Source of the DNA: Sepiola atlantica
Lineage: Eukaryota > Mollusca > Cephalopoda > Sepiida > Sepiolidae
Reading direction: 5' to 3'
Assembly (NCBI GenBank): GCA_963556195.1
Contig: OY744532.1
Coordinates: 105,506,083 to 105,570,082 of the forward strand
Length of the DNA: 64,000 nt
Shown here: positions 33,383-45,009 of the stretch, piece by piece
Layout: each line of letters opens with the position of its first letter
How positions within the stretch are numbered: position 1 is the first letter of the stretch
Notes under the pieces: model-generated
The model's database searches: none
What the model was told of the DNA's origin: nothing
What the model saw: the letters and a program-made list of their open reading frames with translations, nothing else
Made by a program: the position numbers and the translations under genes

Positions 33383-33426
33383 CATTACTATTATTATCAT
33401 TACTATTATTATCATTACTATTATTA

Positions 33427-33469
<43 letters not shown>

Positions 33470-33513
33470 CATTACTATTATTATCATTACTATTATTATC
33501 ATTACTATTATTA

Positions 33514-33592
<79 letters not shown>

Positions 33593-33606
33593 CATTACTA
33601 TTATTA

Positions 33607-33666
<60 letters not shown>
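33336..33666. repeat. (ATT)n microsatellite, 330 bp
   Basis: About 110 triplets, with a regular higher-order pattern of ATT blocks broken by ATC and ACT units that repeats several times, which suggests local duplication of larger blocks. The ORFs of poly-Y, poly-I and poly-L are artefacts. Confidence 0.95.
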
Positions 33667-33668
<2 letters not shown>

Positions 33669-33729
33669 AATTACGGTCTTTACTATTAATAATTTGATTA
33701 CAAAATAATTTGATTACAAAATTAATTAA

Positions 33730-34140
33730 AATCACCAAGACTTATAGCATCAAGCGTCTTTTCTTTTCTGATGCATCCACCGTGTGGACAAGTGAGTTGC
33801 TGCGGAAACTTGGTCTTGCAGACCTCGATCCCATCTTGAGGGAGAGAAGACTCCACTAGTATGCCCACGTGGACAGATCCAGCAGTGCAATCAACTGTGC
33901 ACTAAACCTACACGGCTCTGGTAGGCACAGAGTTTGCCGGCCAAAGTTGTCTTATGGGGAGCTGACAGAGAGAGAGGAAGACACCGCAGAGACTAGAGGC
34001 GCTTAAACACTGACCCTCAGGATCGACAAAAGTGGAGATCTACAGTGAGGACTGCCATGCGTGCAGCTAGCCAGCTGTCTGGAATGGGGGGGGGCACTCG
34101 TGTTGACATTGTCCATAATCCTTCACGATAATCAAAAGAT

Positions 34141-34206
<66 letters not shown>
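33730..34206 (+). pseudogene. LINE 3' end with (GAT)n tail
   Basis: Plus-strand frames include YAHVDRSSSAINCALNLHGS, GRPKLSYGE, RQKWRSTVRTAMRAASQLSG and then untranslated sequence ending in about 22 GAT triplets. The W-R-x-x-V-R-x-A-M-R-A-A-S-Q-L pattern is typical of a non-LTR retrotransposon C-terminus, and the tail type fits RTE-like elements. Stops are present. Confidence 0.6.
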
Positions 34207-34207
<1 letters not shown>

Positions 34208-34310
34208 AATGAAAATGAAAATGAAAACGAAAACGAAAACGAAAATAATAATCAAATGGGCAGCGTATAACCCTAACCCGACCCTAACTCTAACCCTAAC
34301 TCTAAGCCTT
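34207..34310. repeat. (GAAAAT)n/(GAAAAC)n and interstitial telomere-like repeats
   Basis: Six-base GAAAAT and GAAAAC units continue directly from the GAT tract. They are followed at 34268-34306 by CCCTAACCC-type repeats with variants (ACCCTAACTC). Confidence 0.8.
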
Positions 34311-34599
34311 TTCCCACTCACTCTGCCAACAAACGTAATTAAAGTAAAACAAAGTTATTATGAACATACATCTATTAATTCGGCCAACATTATTTAATAA
34401 TTAGTACTTATTAAAAGAAAAAAAATGAGGTTGAATGCTGACGTCATGCCAAAAATTTTTTAAAAATATATACTATTAGAATTGCGGTTCCAGCTGAAAT
34501 GCAATTCCGGTTAGCCTTCTTTTATTAAATCTAGTTTACTTTTCTACCCAATTTTTCGTGTTACAAAATTGAGCAAAAACTGTCTAAAATTCTTCTTTA
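34311..34599. other. Unassigned region
   Basis: No feature was identified. Confidence 0.5.
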
Positions 34600-34930
34600 C
34601 ATTCACACTCGCGCTTTCAACTCCCCTGGGTCAACTTCAGATCTAAGCTTGCATTTAAGACTCACATTAAACATTCATCATATCATTTCTCTCCATGCAA
34701 CGCATGTCCTCAACCCTCACTGGTCAGGTTTTACTTCTATACATCATCATACTGTATACACATGCCTGATAGACTTTTCCCTTGGTCAACAATGTTAACG
34801 CTCTGCTGGTAAGTAATGGCAAAAGTTCTCTGAAATTACTCCATCTGCTCCTAATTCTTGCAATCACTCTAGCACCAGATTGGATTTGAAATAGTGTCAA
34901 ATCTGAACTTATTATCAGTGAAAACATGTA
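34600..34930 (-). pseudogene. RTE-type LINE internal fragment
   Basis: Minus-strand reading gives LLPLLTSRALTLLTKGKVYQ followed by ACVYSMMMYRSKT and then VRVEDMRCMERNDM. It matches the RTE RT C-terminal region, and the last part overlaps the start of the 26285-26715 fragment, so both belong to one family. In-frame stops are present. Confidence 0.7.
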
Positions 34931-36263
34931 CATGTACAGTTTCCATTGGATTCAGTTAAAAAATTGGAATTGGGATTGGAATTGGGAATGGAAAGGATCT
35001 TTGGAAAAGAATAAATCTTATACAGTAAGTTTCGGACACAAACAAAAAATGATTAGTCCTGAACACCTTGGTATTATGACATTATTGGTTGAAGTTGAGG
35101 GAACTTCCATATCAGCCCTTGTTTTTCTTTTCAGATGTTTTTTTAAATAAAGCGAGAATTATTTTTATACAAACTGGCATTGCACTTTATGTTGTTTGAA
35201 ATGTTAATGCCAATCCTGATTGTAATTTCAAACATTGTTTCTAAATAAATTTAGAATTGCTAAATTTCTGTGTTGAATCAAATTGACACTTTCAGATGTG
35301 GTCTGGTCGACAGGAATACTCTTGCTTTACTGAAGCAATATTTATATCATAGAATATCCACTTATGGACTAGCAACCAATCAGAACACAGAGAATAGACT
35401 TGTCCATCTAAGCATAATGGAGCATCCCATTCTACTTATAAACCAACTCTCTGGCTTCTGATTACAGTTTATTTAGTTCTAGTTCAACTGGTCAGACAGC
35501 TGAGCACTGACTATTAAATTTAATAGTCTGTTGTGCTATACTTTTTATTCAAGTGACCAGAATTACAATTGTTAAGAATTATGTGATACATCATCAGGCG
35601 TCATCGGGTCATACGTTCAAAAAGTATCTAGACTTAAGCCAGGTTTACCAATCTAGAAATAAACCATGAATGAAATGTCAATTTTTAAAGCATGTGGTCT
35701 GTTCAAAATGAATTGAGAGCATTTACCAAGACAAAAATGAACATTGAAGAAATCATATATTTTCTTCCAAATAATTTTTCAAATATTCAGGTAGGCGAGT
35801 TAGCTAGTATAATATTAGATAGTACATATATTTGTAGTTAAGATATGGGACTTGAGGACATAAAATATTACAGACCAAAGATCAAAAGGTCAGCAGTGAC
35901 TGAGAATCAAAAACGTGGGAACGGAAGTAGGGATACAGTAATAGAGAAGTAACGTCATAGGAAAACAGGGTAATTCGAGTTAGAAAGTAACTCTCAGTCT
36001 TTAGAGATTGAGAAACGATTGCGAATTACATACGTTTTAATAAACTTGTAACTCGAAAAGCTTTATGCTTAATAATCATTCCTTCCTTTCTTTTTCTGTC
36101 CATGATGCGATCATAGCTGTGATACAACTAACAAGTGATAGTGTGGTTAAGTAACTCCATTTTAATTATATATCTATAATGTAATGGAACAGCTTGCGAC
36201 TCAATAAACCTCTTGTTCATTCGACTTGAATCCTCAGAATTAGTTAATTTTAGCTCTTTGCAG
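34931..36263. other. Region of lower repeat content, possibly intronic
   Basis: No repeated block was found here, and base composition is more even than in the surrounding satellites. A run of GGAATTGGGATTGG-type repeats occurs near 34965-34995. If the exon at 36264 is real this would be intron. Confidence 0.35.
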
Positions 36264-36338
36264 CCTACAAATGTTGACAGAGACGAAATGCGTGCAGCCA
36301 ATGATAAGCACCGTTATGAGAAGAAAAGACAAAACAAG
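36264..36338 (+). CDS. Possible host exon, 75 bp, unidentified protein
   Basis: A 3' splice-site-like TTTTAGCTCTTTGCAG ends at 36263 and a 5' splice-site-like AAG|GTATGA starts at 36339. The 75 bases between stay open in two frames. The charged frame starts PTNVDRDEMRAAND and ends KKRQNK, encoding 25 residues with phase 0 at both ends, as expected of a cassette exon in a charged or coiled-coil region. No protein family was recognised. Chance is a real alternative because the exon is short and stands alone in the window. Confidence 0.3.
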
Positions 36339-37255
36339 GTATGATGTGTTAATTGTTCACATTAACTATATAAGGGATTCGACATGTGTCGATTGGGGAG
36401 ACGTATATTTAAGGACTGAATGATTATGTTACCATATGATCAAAAACCTTTAGCTGTATTTACCTTGGAATTAATAAACTATTATGATAATATATTTTAG
36501 AGAGTAGAAAGTTGATTGTGGATTTACTTTCGGCAGCCTCATAACTTTCGCTTCCCTTATTTTGTCCTTTAGTCCTCACATTTAGTGGGCGGTGTTTCTG
36601 ACAAAGGGGGAAGAATTGCTGTTTTCTGGGTCGGAATCTATTTATCTAACACTTATCGTTGGCTAGTTTTTGACATTGAAGTGGTAATTTTTTTTTAGCT
36701 CCTTACATCAAGTGGCTTCATGCCTTGTCTGGAGCGATTTCTATAAAAAAAAAGGATCGTGTATAGTTTAATATACTTATATTTCGTCTATAATATCCAA
36801 TTGGTGAAAACATAGATAAAATATTCACAAATTACTGGAGTTGTAGAAAAAGGTTGGAAAATTGGGTATTTTAAGTGAATTCTTTTAACATTTTAACTGA
36901 TTATAAAAACAATGGATATTTTTGTTATATTTCGAGGTGAACTAGAAAATACATATTAAGAATTCTGATACTTTGGTCAATCGTGGCACTAAATTACTGC
37001 TCTCCCCTCCCCTCCAAAAAACACTGCTAGGGTCACATGATATTTTGTCCAGGATCTAACGACAAATCAGACCTTGTCATGAAATTGTGCACTACAAAAA
37101 CAAAAACATAAAGCAGACATACAGTGAGATAATGTTTTTATTGTCACCCGGACTTAAGGTGAGTGTAAGGTTAAGGAAGGACATGTGCTTTTTTATGACT
37201 TTTAACACTGACATCTTGGCGTGAATGTAAACGTGGGGCAATGTACCACTCAGAA
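36339..37255. other. Unassigned region
   Basis: AT-rich sequence with no resolved feature. A CCCGGACTTAAGGTGAGTG block near 37147 recalls the palindrome arm at 27540-27560. Confidence 0.4.
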
Positions 37256-37800
37256 ATGACGCACATCCTTCTTTTTTTTTTTTTAACTTAAACTCACCCC
37301 AGACAAGGAGGCACATTGTCATTGAGATGTAAGGGGCTACTGTGGATTAGGGGCCAGAAATTATAGGGAGGCATCCTAAGTGGGGAGTTGTGCAGCGAGA
37401 TATTTGTTTGCATTAGACTTAAATTTCTGCATGAAAGTAAAGCCAGGGGAGCAAGGAGGGAGTTCCAAAGGCTGGCAGCTCGAGAAAAAAAGCTATTAGA
37501 GTAGGAAGCCCTCCGGCATTTGGGGATCTCCACAGTGAATAGATGAGATCTAGCTGATTGTCGAGTTGGCCGGGTGTATTTACGTCGAGAGGGCACCAGA
37601 GCAGCTAGTTCATCAGAGCATAATCCATTAAAGTAGCACAAGGATGCAACATTGCTGAAGCTTGGTGAATAGTGAGGGACCTATTAAATTAGCGACTCTT
37701 TTTTGGACCCTGTCTAAGAGGGAGAGACTAGTGGTTGATGCACAAGCCTAGATGTGACAATATTCCACGCATGGGCGGATGATGGCTTTGTAGAAATTTG
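37256..37800 (-). pseudogene. CR1-like LINE 3' end, minus strand
   Basis: The frame MCYFNGLCSDELAALVPSRR, then FTVEIPKCRRASYSNSFFSR and AASLWNSL, corresponds to the C-terminus of the RT protein seen at 61758-62320. The 3' UTR ends with CTTGTCTGGGGTGAGTTTAA before a poly-T/A stretch. A frameshift breaks the last coding segment. Placement within the CR1/Jockey group is tentative. Confidence 0.7.
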
Positions 37801-37879
37801 ATCTTGAAATCGAGTAAAACAAGAATAAAATTTAAATTAAATGTCAACTTAAAAGTCATCAAAAAACACATATCTCTCC

Positions 37880-38130
37880 TTAACTTTACCCATCACACCA
37901 AGTCCGTGTGTCATCTGGGCTGATGTACCATGCACCATACACCAGTCTCTCCCTCTTAGACAGGGTCTAAAAAAGAGTTGTTAATCTAATAGGTCTTTCA
38001 CTATCCACCAAGCTTCAGACCCTGTCCCATTTCCGCAATGTTGCATCCTTTTGCTTGTTTTACAAATAATTCTCAGTAGCCCCTTACATCTACAGAGGCA
38101 ACTTGCCTTTTTTGGGCTGGATTTTCAAAG
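37880..38130 (+). pseudogene. CR1-like LINE 3' end, internally deleted
   Basis: GTCTCTCCCTCTTAGACAGG through TGCATCCTTTTGCTTGTTTT matches the minus-strand copy next door, then jumps directly to the 3' UTR (TCTCAGTAGCCCCTTACATC). About 250 bases covering the C-terminal coding region are missing. With the copy at 37256-37800 it forms an inverted pair. Confidence 0.7.
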
Positions 38131-38670
38131 AATTGCTCTTCTCATCAGAATGGAGAATCCAATAGAATTACAAATAATCAGTAAGCATTAAATTGAAAAT
38201 TTGCAACAAAAAATTTTTTCTACCTATTTTTTAAACTTTTCTTTGAACTATTTCTGCTTGATGCATATCTTAAAAAAAAATTGTTTCTGTTGCAAATTTT
38301 CGATATTTATTGCATAAAAAATGTATTTTTCATTCATATCTTCAGGTTGTTATTTCTTTCTAAATGTCATTTTCGTCCATGAAATTAAGGGGTAATTAAG
38401 GTCTTCATGAAGACAAGAAATTAACAATGAATGAAAAAATTAATTTTTATTCAAAATGAAACTATTTAGCAAATGTCAGTAAAATTCCTTCAACGCCAAG
38501 GGATAGTTCGTAGATCAGAGTCGGGTCGGGTGTAAAACGTTGCGAAATATTGTTACTACATTGCAACCCCAATTCAAGTACCGAAAGCAAAAAGGTTCTG
38601 ATCTTGTTCGCAAGAACTCTTCAAAAGTGAACAAAGGAACTTTCACGAAATGTAACTGTCGCCAGAACTT
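38131..38670. other. AT-rich sequence with a small inverted repeat
   Basis: GAAAATTTGCAACA (near 38195) and TGTTGCAAATTTTC (near 38290) form a roughly 14-base stem with an 80-base loop. Nothing else was seen. Confidence 0.5.
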
Positions 38671-38824
38671 TCAAAAACAGACCCCCCCCCCCCGTAAGAA
38701 AGAAAAATTCCCTTAAATAATCAGTAATCGACTGATATGCGATTTACTCACTATCCGGAAAAGGTATAAAAACAGAACTAAAATCGTTCCTGGGTTTCGA
38801 CGGGTGGCACTTTTACCCCCCCGG

Positions 38825-39350
38825 CACACCCCGCCCCCCCCCCCCGCGACTCCCGGCGCCAGCATTTTGGCTCACATGACTCAATCGTAGTCACTTATAA
38901 ACAGAATAGTTTTCCGTATTAACAATTAGCATATATCCCCCCCCCATGCATTTTTTTTGTTGTTTATTGTTTTGTTACCTTACGAAATAGAATGAAGGTT
39001 GATAGATTTTTACCCCCCCCCTCCCACCGGCGACCCCCGGCGCCAGCATTTTGGCTCACGTGACACAATCGTCGTCATTTATAAACAGAATAGTCTTCGT
39101 AATGAACACTAAGCCAAAATGCTGGCGCCGGGGATCGCGGGGGGGGGGGGGTAAAAATCCATCAACCTTCATTCTATTTCGTAAGGTAACAAAACAATAA
39201 ACAACAACAAAATGCATGGGGGGGGGGGAATATATGCTAATTGTTAATACGGAAGACTATTCTGTTTATAAGTGACTACGATTGAGTCACGTGAGCCAAA
39301 ATGCTGGCGCCGGGGTCGCGGGGGGGGGGGGGCTGCTGGTTTCGACCTGA
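38825..39350. repeat. Fold-back element with poly-C/poly-G tracts
   Basis: The left arm (from about 38846 to 39048) and the right arm (39113-39335) are inverted copies sharing GGCGCCAGCATTTTGGCT, ATAAACAGAATAGT, GCATATATCCCCCCCCC and TTACCTTACGAAATAGAATG. The centre (39049-39110) is a third, partial copy of the outer block. Each arm is punctuated by C or G homopolymers of 8-14 bases. No coding capacity is present. Confidence 0.85.
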
Positions 39351-40184
39351 GCAAGCCAAAAGTACCCAACCCTCCTCCGACCACCGAACCTCATGACACG
39401 AAAGCCAGTTAACTTATTTTTCTCACACAACAGAATTTTTTAAATAAATGCGGATTTGAATTTTCTTTCAACACTATATCAGCTAATTGTTTGGCTATTT
39501 AAAAAATGTCATGGCAGAAGTGTTTCATAAAGAAATTAATTTTAAAATAAATAATCACTTAGAGTGACGTCCCTTGAATGAGATTGTTTTATTGAGCGGG
39601 ACAACTTTTGCGACTTTACCGTAGAATTTTATTCGCGATTTTTAAGGTTGGTAGCCTTTATTACTTTTACTGTCACGCAATGTTTTTTTTGGCGATAAAC
39701 CTTTTAAATGAAATTGCTTGAATTTCATATATTTTTATTTGTTTTGAAATGCGAGAAAAAGTATTTTTTTCTCATTATTCTAGGTTTAAAGTTTTGAATA
39801 GTAAGGGAGATAATCGATACGAGGGGAAACCAATAGAGTAGTCTCCCTTTGTTTGCTTTCCGCAAAATATATTTTTCCCGCTCGATACCAAATACATTTT
39901 CAATCGGTTTGCTTATCTTCCATTTGTTATTTTTTAAATTTAGCTACACTTTTTCGATATATTGAAGTTCTTTAGCTTTATAATTGCTGCCAAATATTTG
40001 CGATTAGTTTTGTCTCACATTGCAACCGGTGTCGGGGCAAAATAACACGATGTATTATTTACCGGAAATAAATGAGAAATGTTAAATTTATTTATTACTA
40101 TTTGCTCGTCATTGGCCAGGTGGAGGCATTGGAGAAAAATAAGTAAAAATATAGTCATGTTGACATTTTAAAAAAAAGGATAAA
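39351..40184. other. Unassigned AT-rich region
   Basis: No feature was resolved. Confidence 0.5.
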
Positions 40185-40625
40185 AAAATTGGGTGCTTCT
40201 TGCTATTTCACAATGACATTAAAATATTTAAAGAAATGTATAAACTTTGTTATGTACTTACGTGTTAGCTGAAAATAAGATTGTACAGAAAAAGATATGC
40301 AAATTCATCCAGTATTTATTAAATTATAAGAAAAAATACAATAAAAAGCGATCTTACGTACCGGGAGACATTTCAGCAAACTCAGTAGACAAGGGAGATA
40401 ACTTTCGGAGAAAAGTCAAAATATAAGAAAAATCGCGACATATAGATAAAATCGTTTTTTATTTGTAATTTAATAAATACTGGATGAATCTGCGTAATTT
40501 TGGTGTACAGTCTTCTTTTTAGCTACCACGTAAGTACATAACAAAGTTTATACATTTCTTTAGCTATTTGTTTTTTTAAGAGAAGCATAACATGTCATAG
40601 TGAAACGGCAGAAGCACCAAAAATT
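40185..40625. repeat. Fold-back (MITE-like) element with about 170-bp imperfect arms
   Basis: The left arm (40185-40355) and the right arm (40445-40625) share AAAGAAATGTATAAACTTTG, GTTATGTACTTACGTG, CATCCAGTATTTATTAAATT and their complements. The loop is about 90 bases. No ORF is present. Confidence 0.8.
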
Positions 40626-41500
40626 GTTTAGTTTTTGTTAAACTATTTTATGTGGTGATACCCAGAAGGAGGGTATGGCCGGGGGTTGGTTCGAACAAAG
40701 GTTGTGGGAGAGATGCCTTTATAGCAGCATGTCATTCCCACTGTTCGAAGTAGCCCGACCACGTGTGGATAAAATTAAAAGAATAAAACAAACAAAGGGA
40801 AGAAAGAAAACATTATTATTATATCTGAAATTATATTAGAAAGAAAGCGAAGGAATAATAAAGCTACACACAAGAATGGTATATTGTAAAATCAATAATT
40901 AGAGTAAAACATTTATATTAAACAAAACAATTTATTTAACTAAGACGTTTTGTAAAGCTATCAGTTACAGAGTTCATTTTTAAGGAGTGAAAAGTTCCGT
41001 TTGTACGAACGTGTACGAGCGAAATGTTCGGTTTGTTTAAGTTCATGTTTGTAGGAATGCATATATGCGAGCGTGTTTGATGTATTTTTTGTGGCAATTG
41101 TAATGTATGTGCACCTGAAAGAATAGTTCGTTATTCGTGGTAGGAATTAAAAGAGATTACCTACTTTTTTACTTTTGCCTCCGCCACCTCCTCAGTCGAG
41201 CCGGTAGGGGGGACGACGATGTCCTGCGTGTGCGGTCAGCCGAAAGCAGAAGAGAAAAAGAAGCGAAAAGAGAGTGTGCGACTTGTTTTATAGGCAGTCA
41301 AATCACGCGTGGTCAAGCTGGCCTTTGGTCAACGTGCTTTCACAAGATCACCTCTTCTTTTCTATCTCAGAGACGAAGAAGGGTTGAGCAAACAAAGAAA
41401 GAAAAGAAGTCGCAACAAATATCTACTTGGCCGGTAGTAGTGTCTGCTACAAGGGGTTGCAAAAAGAAATACTCTTTAAGCGCCCCACCCTGAACTCCTC
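40626..41500. other. Unassigned region
   Basis: The 118-residue ORF at 41137-41493 has no recognised similarity. No splice or repeat structure was resolved. Confidence 0.4.
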
Positions 41501-41504
41501 AATA

Positions 41505-43290
41505 GTGTTGAAAAAATATTTCCAGGCTATACCCTGAAGGCAACAAATGCTCTTTTAGCGACCTAAGGTCTGGTAACAATGAGTAACAATGCCGAGAACG
41601 AATTTCTCTGCTGAAACAAAATCAAAAGGTCTGGTCCTCACTGAGTCGAATAACACCCTGCCATAAGAGAATGGTAGAACCTGTATATATAGGTTTTGTA
41701 ACTATCTCTCCTACCCCTATTCCTGACCATATAAATATACTCGTCCAACTTCGCTCTTTGGTGGTGCCCACTTCCGAAGGCCTCACTCCCATCAGTAGGT
41801 ATAGCCATCAACTTTTTTTTCACAATAGATATGTGCAAAAAATAGACTCAAGTCATGCAAAACAACTCCCTCAGTCATATTCGTACGAATAAAAAAAATT
41901 CAAGCTTCGTATACGTTCCAAATTTATGGGACTTTACGGTGTAAGAAGAGAATAGTTAACAATTCACCCCACGTTAATTGGCCTTCAAGTGATTTAGTTA
42001 TCATTTAGAAACCCTCTTTAAGAGGTCTGGGCTCTCTGTACCTTCACCATTGGGTACGTAACTTTCATAATAGCAAAGTAAAAGAGTACTGAAAAATGTA
42101 CACAATTTAAAATAGCCAACAGATGCGGTCCCACGTTCAGTAAATTATAGGATACTTGTAACGAGCATGGGTAACGTTTGGGTTTAACTTAACAAGTTTA
42201 ACCATCATTTTCGTAAAACCAAAATCGTTAAAATAGAAAATTGACTGAGTATTAGTCAAAGTTTTAAAGTAGTTAGTGTATTGATTTACTCCAATGTCCG
42301 TTTTACTTTGCAGAAAATAAGGTTCCAACATCAGAAACAGATTGAAGGTCCCAAAGTGAAAACAATCCTGAGGGGGCAGCCGTGTGCTTGACAGAAGAAA
42401 AAGGAATAACAGAGATTCTACTTTAGGTGCTTTCGTCCGCTCGCCCGATGACATGACTTGTTCCCAAAACCTTCCCCCATGCATGCGGTCAAGACTCATT
42501 GCCCCTTAAAAGGTAACAGTTGCGTTCCAGCCTTGAAAATATAGAAAGGTCTGGTTATTGTCTTCAAAATAATGTTCCTGCTGCCATACACGGTGACAGA
42601 ATATGGAGACCATTCTATAGAAGTCAGATTTTGAGAATAATGTTGATCAAGTGCCGTCTTGCTTCATGGGAAAATAAGTCACTTATCAGGAACAGGTGAA
42701 AGATCTCAAAGAGAAAGAACCATCCCCAGGTGCATCCGTGTGCTTGACAAACAAAAAAGTCAGAAGGAATATGGTAACTGTGGAATTTTTTCAGAGTTTC
42801 TCCTTTAGGAGGTATCGTCTGCTCGTCCTGATGACATGATTTGTCTCGTCATCGCGGGTCCGTGTCTCTTACTCAGCGTCATTGGCCATACCAACCACAC
42901 AGTTAGCCGAACTTCTTACTGGTGTAGACAAAGAAGTTGGAATACTACATTAGCTGATCGGTTTTGGTCCGCAGAAAGGGAAAAATTCCCTTCATATTTT
43001 TTTGCAATATGTTGAAAAAATATCTTAGGGGCGATACCCAGAAGGGAGCCAGCAGCAGTCAGGGATCTGGTAACTATACGTAATGGGGCAGAGAACGAAT
43101 TTCTCTGCTGGAGGAGGATCCAGCGTCAGGTCTATGCTGATTCAAGTAATGCACTACCACACTAGTCAACCTGAATATATTGGTTTTGTAACCACCTCCT
43201 ACCCCCCTTCCTGACCATAAACCCATCCCTCTATATTTGTTTGTCGGATATATTTATGAACCCACAAACAGCGAGTATCTCTCTCACCAA
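41505..43290. repeat. Diverged 1.5-kb direct repeat
   Basis: The segments 41515-41720 and 43015-43230 align (GAGAACGAATTTCTCTGCTG is exact, followed by ATATATTGGTTTTGTAAC-like sequence and CCTACCCC). The segments 42290-42480 and 42660-42850 also align (GTGTGCTTGACA and GATGACATGA). The block looks like two rounds of duplication of a non-coding repeat, possibly LTR-like sequence. Confidence 0.6.
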
Positions 43291-43757
43291 CCCTTTTTTT
43301 TTCACATTTTCTCTTATTTTTATATTTGATTAAATATTCGATTAATAGTAAATAAAAATGTATATTTATCAAAGTTATATTATTACTTATTTATTTGTAT
43401 CAATGTGAATATGCGTTCGTGCTCACACATATGGATGTCAAATATGGATACCCTCCCACGTCCTAGCTCAGACTTCGCTGCCTCCACCATCAACCCCTAC
43501 AATTCGCCTGACACGGTGACCCAGACAACCCTTAGCCAAACGTTCTTCTTTCAAGGCTAAAGTCATAAACTGATTTCAATCAGCACATTGCTACCCCCCT
43601 CTCCCCCAAACTCTATAAACTGCTACTACTACCGCGCATTTTTTTTTGCCTTCTCACTTTCAAAAAAATTTTCTTTACTCACAAACCGGCTGAAGCTCGT
43701 AGCCTGCAGGCAAATCAAATTTATGTTTGTATGATTTTTTCTTCATTTTTCTTCATC

Positions 43758-43792
43758 CTGACGAAGTCTTACAATAAAGACGAAACGTTGGT
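43758..43792 (+). ncRNA. Hammerhead-like core motif, best match
   Basis: CTGACGA, then stem AGTCTT...AAGAC with a 6-base loop, then GAAACGTTGG. This fits the conserved CUGANGA / stem II / GAAA core exactly. Stems I and III were not located with confidence. An AT microsatellite lies about 80 bases downstream. Confidence 0.45.
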
Positions 43793-43868
43793 GAATACAT
43801 AAATAATATATGTTTTGGCTTTCCTTTTTCATTACGTCAGATCATTTTATCCCTATTTTTATTCATAT

Positions 43869-43899
<31 letters not shown>

Positions 43900-44010
43900 T
43901 TAACATCTTTGACGCACGCATAAAATGTATTTAAGTGAAATATTTTGAAAATCAACACAACGTGCAATTTAAATGAAAAATTCATTTATTTAATTATTTT
44001 TTTTTATTTG

Positions 44011-44040
44011 CAAGCTTTCGTTGTAGAATAACTTTGTCAG
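44011..44040 (-). ncRNA. Hammerhead-like core motif
   Basis: Minus strand reads CTGACAAA, stem GTT...AAC, then GAAAGCTTG. It differs from the consensus at the second G and has only a weak stem II, so it may be a decayed copy. Confidence 0.3.
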
Positions 44041-44489
44041 GCAAGACTGTCTTATAGTTGTTTTTTCTTTTCTTCTTCCTCATTTTCATGGTATTAACCC
44101 CAAGGGGCCGAATCACGATAGAAGAAAGGCACGTCAAATTCTAAAACGTTAAAATAAGTATAGTCCGGTCAATGTTATGCGCAGATTGGCGCTTTTTAAG
44201 TAAGGAATGAGAGAGAGAGACGAGATGAGAAACAAAGACACACGATTAATTTTATTAATACAGAGAATATTAAATACTTCAACATTAGTTGTAAATAAAA
44301 ATTAAAATAGTTAAAAAAAAATAAAAATGAATCTCATTTGACCAAGATTAATGTTTGCAATATAATAATGAAAAATGTTATTAAAACGGCTAAAAAAAGC
44401 AAAAAATCGGTTAAAACAGCGTTTATTACTAATAAACACTGTTTGGGTATTTATAACGACAGCTAACAGAACGAAAAAGGGGTAAAACA

Positions 44490-45005
44490 AAATAAATTGG
44501 CAACAAATAAATGTTACCAAAGGCAAGATAAGTTACTCTTCTTTTAACCTGGATACGTTTATTTGTGTTTTAACTTATTTTAAACAGTTTTTTGTTAAAA
44601 AAAACCAAAAAACCTCTGGTGTTCACCTGTTCAGTTAAATGAAAAAGATGGCTGAAATTGCAGATTTTCGATAATCGCTCGAAAAATGAAAATTAAGCAA
44701 AATATTTGTAGAACATTACATTTTCCCACGATTGGTAACATTTATTAAATGTGTTTCTAACGATATTTTGCTTAATTTCGATTTTTCACCAATTATAAAG
44801 AATCCCCGTGCTGGGCTCATGAACAGCCATTTTTCCCGTCTTAACTGAACAGGTGGACACCATGGTATTTTTTTTAACGACAAAACGCTGTAATATAAGT
44901 TAAAACACAAATAACTTATCCAAGTGAGTACAAGAGTAACTCCTCTTGCCTTTAGTAACATTTATTTGTTGCCTATTTGTTTGTTTATGGTGCTTATAAA
45001 GATGT
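44490..45005. mobile_element. Palindromic fold-back element
   Basis: The left arm (44490-44715) and the right arm (44750-45005) are imperfect reverse complements over almost their whole length. They share GCAACAAATAAATGTTAC, GTGTTTTAACTTAT, CACCTGTTCAGTTAA and GAAAATTAAGCAAAATAT or their complements. The element has essentially no unique centre. A second, interrupted copy is at 5841-7180. Confidence 0.85.
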
Positions 45006-45009
45006 GCTC

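Noticed and set aside
33164..33708. ORFs of poly-Y, poly-I and poly-L
   Set aside because: Products of the (ATT)n tract in all three frames.
41137..41493. 118-residue ORF
   Set aside because: Mixed composition with no known motif and no splice context. It was left as unassigned sequence.
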